Shown here: piece by piece, positions 29,049-29,823 of the stretch | Layout of the letters: each line of letters starts with the position of its first letter | How positions within the stretch are numbered: the first letter of the stretch is position 1 | Assembly (NCBI GenBank): GCA_046728935.1 | Contig: JBKPFS010000100.1 | Span: 1 to 29,823, forward strand | DNA length: 29,823 nucleotides | Direction: 5' to 3' | From: DATAFO01 sp046728935 | GTDB lineage: Bacteria; Actinomycetota; Thermoleophilia; Solirubrobacterales; 70-9 | Translations under genes and position numbers: made by a program | Notes under the pieces: generated by a model | The model's database searches: none | Seen by the model: the letters and a program-made list of their open reading frames with translations, nothing else | Told to the model about the DNA's origin: nothing

Positions 29049-29823
29049 GGCGCGCGATCAGAGAACACCTTCGCGATTTCGTGGCCGTCATGGTGCTGTT
29101 GGTCTTCGGCCTCGCGGCCACTGGCGTGATCCTCTCCCAGCAACAGGCGCCCTACCCGGAGTGGATTCCGTTCCTCGGTGATGAGCGATTCGAGCTCAAG
29201 GCCGAGTTCCAGCCGGCGCAGGCCGTCACCCCGGGTCAGGGCCAGACGGTGAACATCGCCGGCGTCGAGGTCGGGGACGTGACCGACGTCGAGCTCGAGA
29301 ACGGCACCGCGGTGGTGACGATGGCGATCAAGGAGAAGTACGCACCGCTGATCCGTTCGGATGCGAGCATGCTCCTGCGCCCGCGCACCGGCCTGCAGGA
29401 CATGACCGTCGAGGTGGACCCGGGGACCGACACGACGGCGGTCGAGGAGGGAACGACCATCCCCCTCGCCCAGACGGAGCCGAATGTCCAGCCCGACCAG
29501 ATCCTCGCCTCCCTCGACGGAGACACGCGCGAGTATCTGCAGCTTCTCGTCGCGGGCGCCGGCGAAGGCCTTGGCGGCCGCGGGAAGCAGCTCTCGGCCG
29601 GCCTGCGCCGGTTCGAGCCGCTCGCGCGCGATCTCGCCCGCCTCAACGGCGCGCTTGCGAAGAGGCGGCGGAACATCAGCCGCGCGATCACGAGCTTCCG
29701 AGGCCTCGCCGACGCACTCGCGCGGGACGACACGCGGCTGGGCGAGTTCGTCACCTCGCAGAACGAGGTCCTGGGGGCGTTCGCGGACCAGGAGGCGGCG
29801 CTGCGCGACACGCTGACCGAGCT
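29045..29823 (+). CDS. MCE (MlaD) family protein, fifth of operon, cut by the right edge
   Basis: The first 259 codons of another MCE gene; the rest lies beyond the window. Membrane anchor at about 10-32 (FVAVMVLLVFGLAATGVIL), MCE domain about 48-135 (FELKAEFQPAQAVTPGQGQTVNIAGVEVGDVTDVEL, then RPRTGLQDMTVEVDPG), then the linker DQILASLDGDTREYLQ and the start of the helical part. It begins with an ATGA overlap. Five consecutive MCE genes are thus seen, one short of the usual six, so at least one more is expected downstream. Confidence 0.92.
   Translation, partial: MRRAIREHLRDFVAVMVLLVFGLAATGVILSQQQAPYPEWIPFLGDERFELKAEFQPAQAVTPGQGQTVNIAGVEVGDVTDVELENGTAVVTMAIKEKYAPLIRSDASMLLRPRTGLQDMTVEVDPGTDTTAVEEGTTIPLAQTEPNVQPDQILASLDGDTREYLQLLVAGAGEGLGGRGKQLSAGLRRFEPLARDLARLNGALAKRRRNISRAITSFRGLADALARDDTRLGEFVTSQNEVLGAFADQEAALRDTLTE

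Noticed and set aside
1..29823. CRISPR arrays, insertion sequences, prophage genes, rRNA and tRNA
   Set aside because: I found no regularly spaced repeats, transposase or integrase motifs, phage genes or structural RNA signatures in the window.

Overview
The window is about 29.8 kb of very GC-rich DNA, dense with genes on both strands. The gene families suggest an actinomycete, and I infer class Thermoleophilia (Solirubrobacterales-like). The supporting features are F420-type oxidoreductases, a multi-gene MCE (MlaD) lipid-transport operon, an MMPL exporter, a single-chain alpha2 glycyl-tRNA synthetase, secreted NHL proteins with Cys-Thr-Thr-Ser-Cys loops and Lys/Val-rich tails, and many genes with a -10 box just before the start codon (leaderless transcription). 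This assignment is inference; there is no rRNA in the window.

Left part (1-9.1 kb). A truncated small gene runs off the left edge. Next come a fatty-acid hydroxylase and a small Cys-rich protein on the minus strand. On the plus strand lie an RNase Z-like metallo-hydrolase, a PAS-GGDEF-EAL cyclic-di-GMP enzyme behind a repeat-rich control region, an Hsp20-Lon operon with overlapping genes, a secreted NHL beta-propeller protein, and a small membrane protein behind a structured leader.

Middle (9.1-19.1 kb). A TetR regulator, apparently using a non-standard start codon, precedes an MMPL exporter. Convergent to the exporter is an R2-type diiron protein fused to an SCP2-like lipid-binding domain. 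A YceI protein is divergent from it, and a perfect CRP-consensus palindrome lies between the two. Then come a short remnant of a secreted repeat protein, a divergent pair of F420-type genes, an orphan AbiEi-DUF559 protein whose start codon lies inside a perfect inverted repeat, glycyl-tRNA synthetase, an FmdB zinc ribbon and a cupin.

Right part (19.1-29.8 kb). A secreted three-repeat protein (the intact relative of the remnant) is convergent with an LCP cell-wall ligase. A ROK sugar kinase and RsmI follow. From 23.1 kb to the right edge lies an operon of at least five MCE genes joined by 1-4 base overlaps, preceded by a small ORF that overlaps the first gene. No YrbE/MlaE permease is adjacent on the 5' side.

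Several genes touch lipids or the envelope: the hydroxylase, MMPL, R2-SCP2, YceI, LCP and MCE. The best candidates for something not well described are the R2-SCP2 fusion with its CRP-like control region, the AbiEi-DUF559 gene with its built-in operator, the secreted repeat family with a relic copy, and the MCE operon with its leader ORF.
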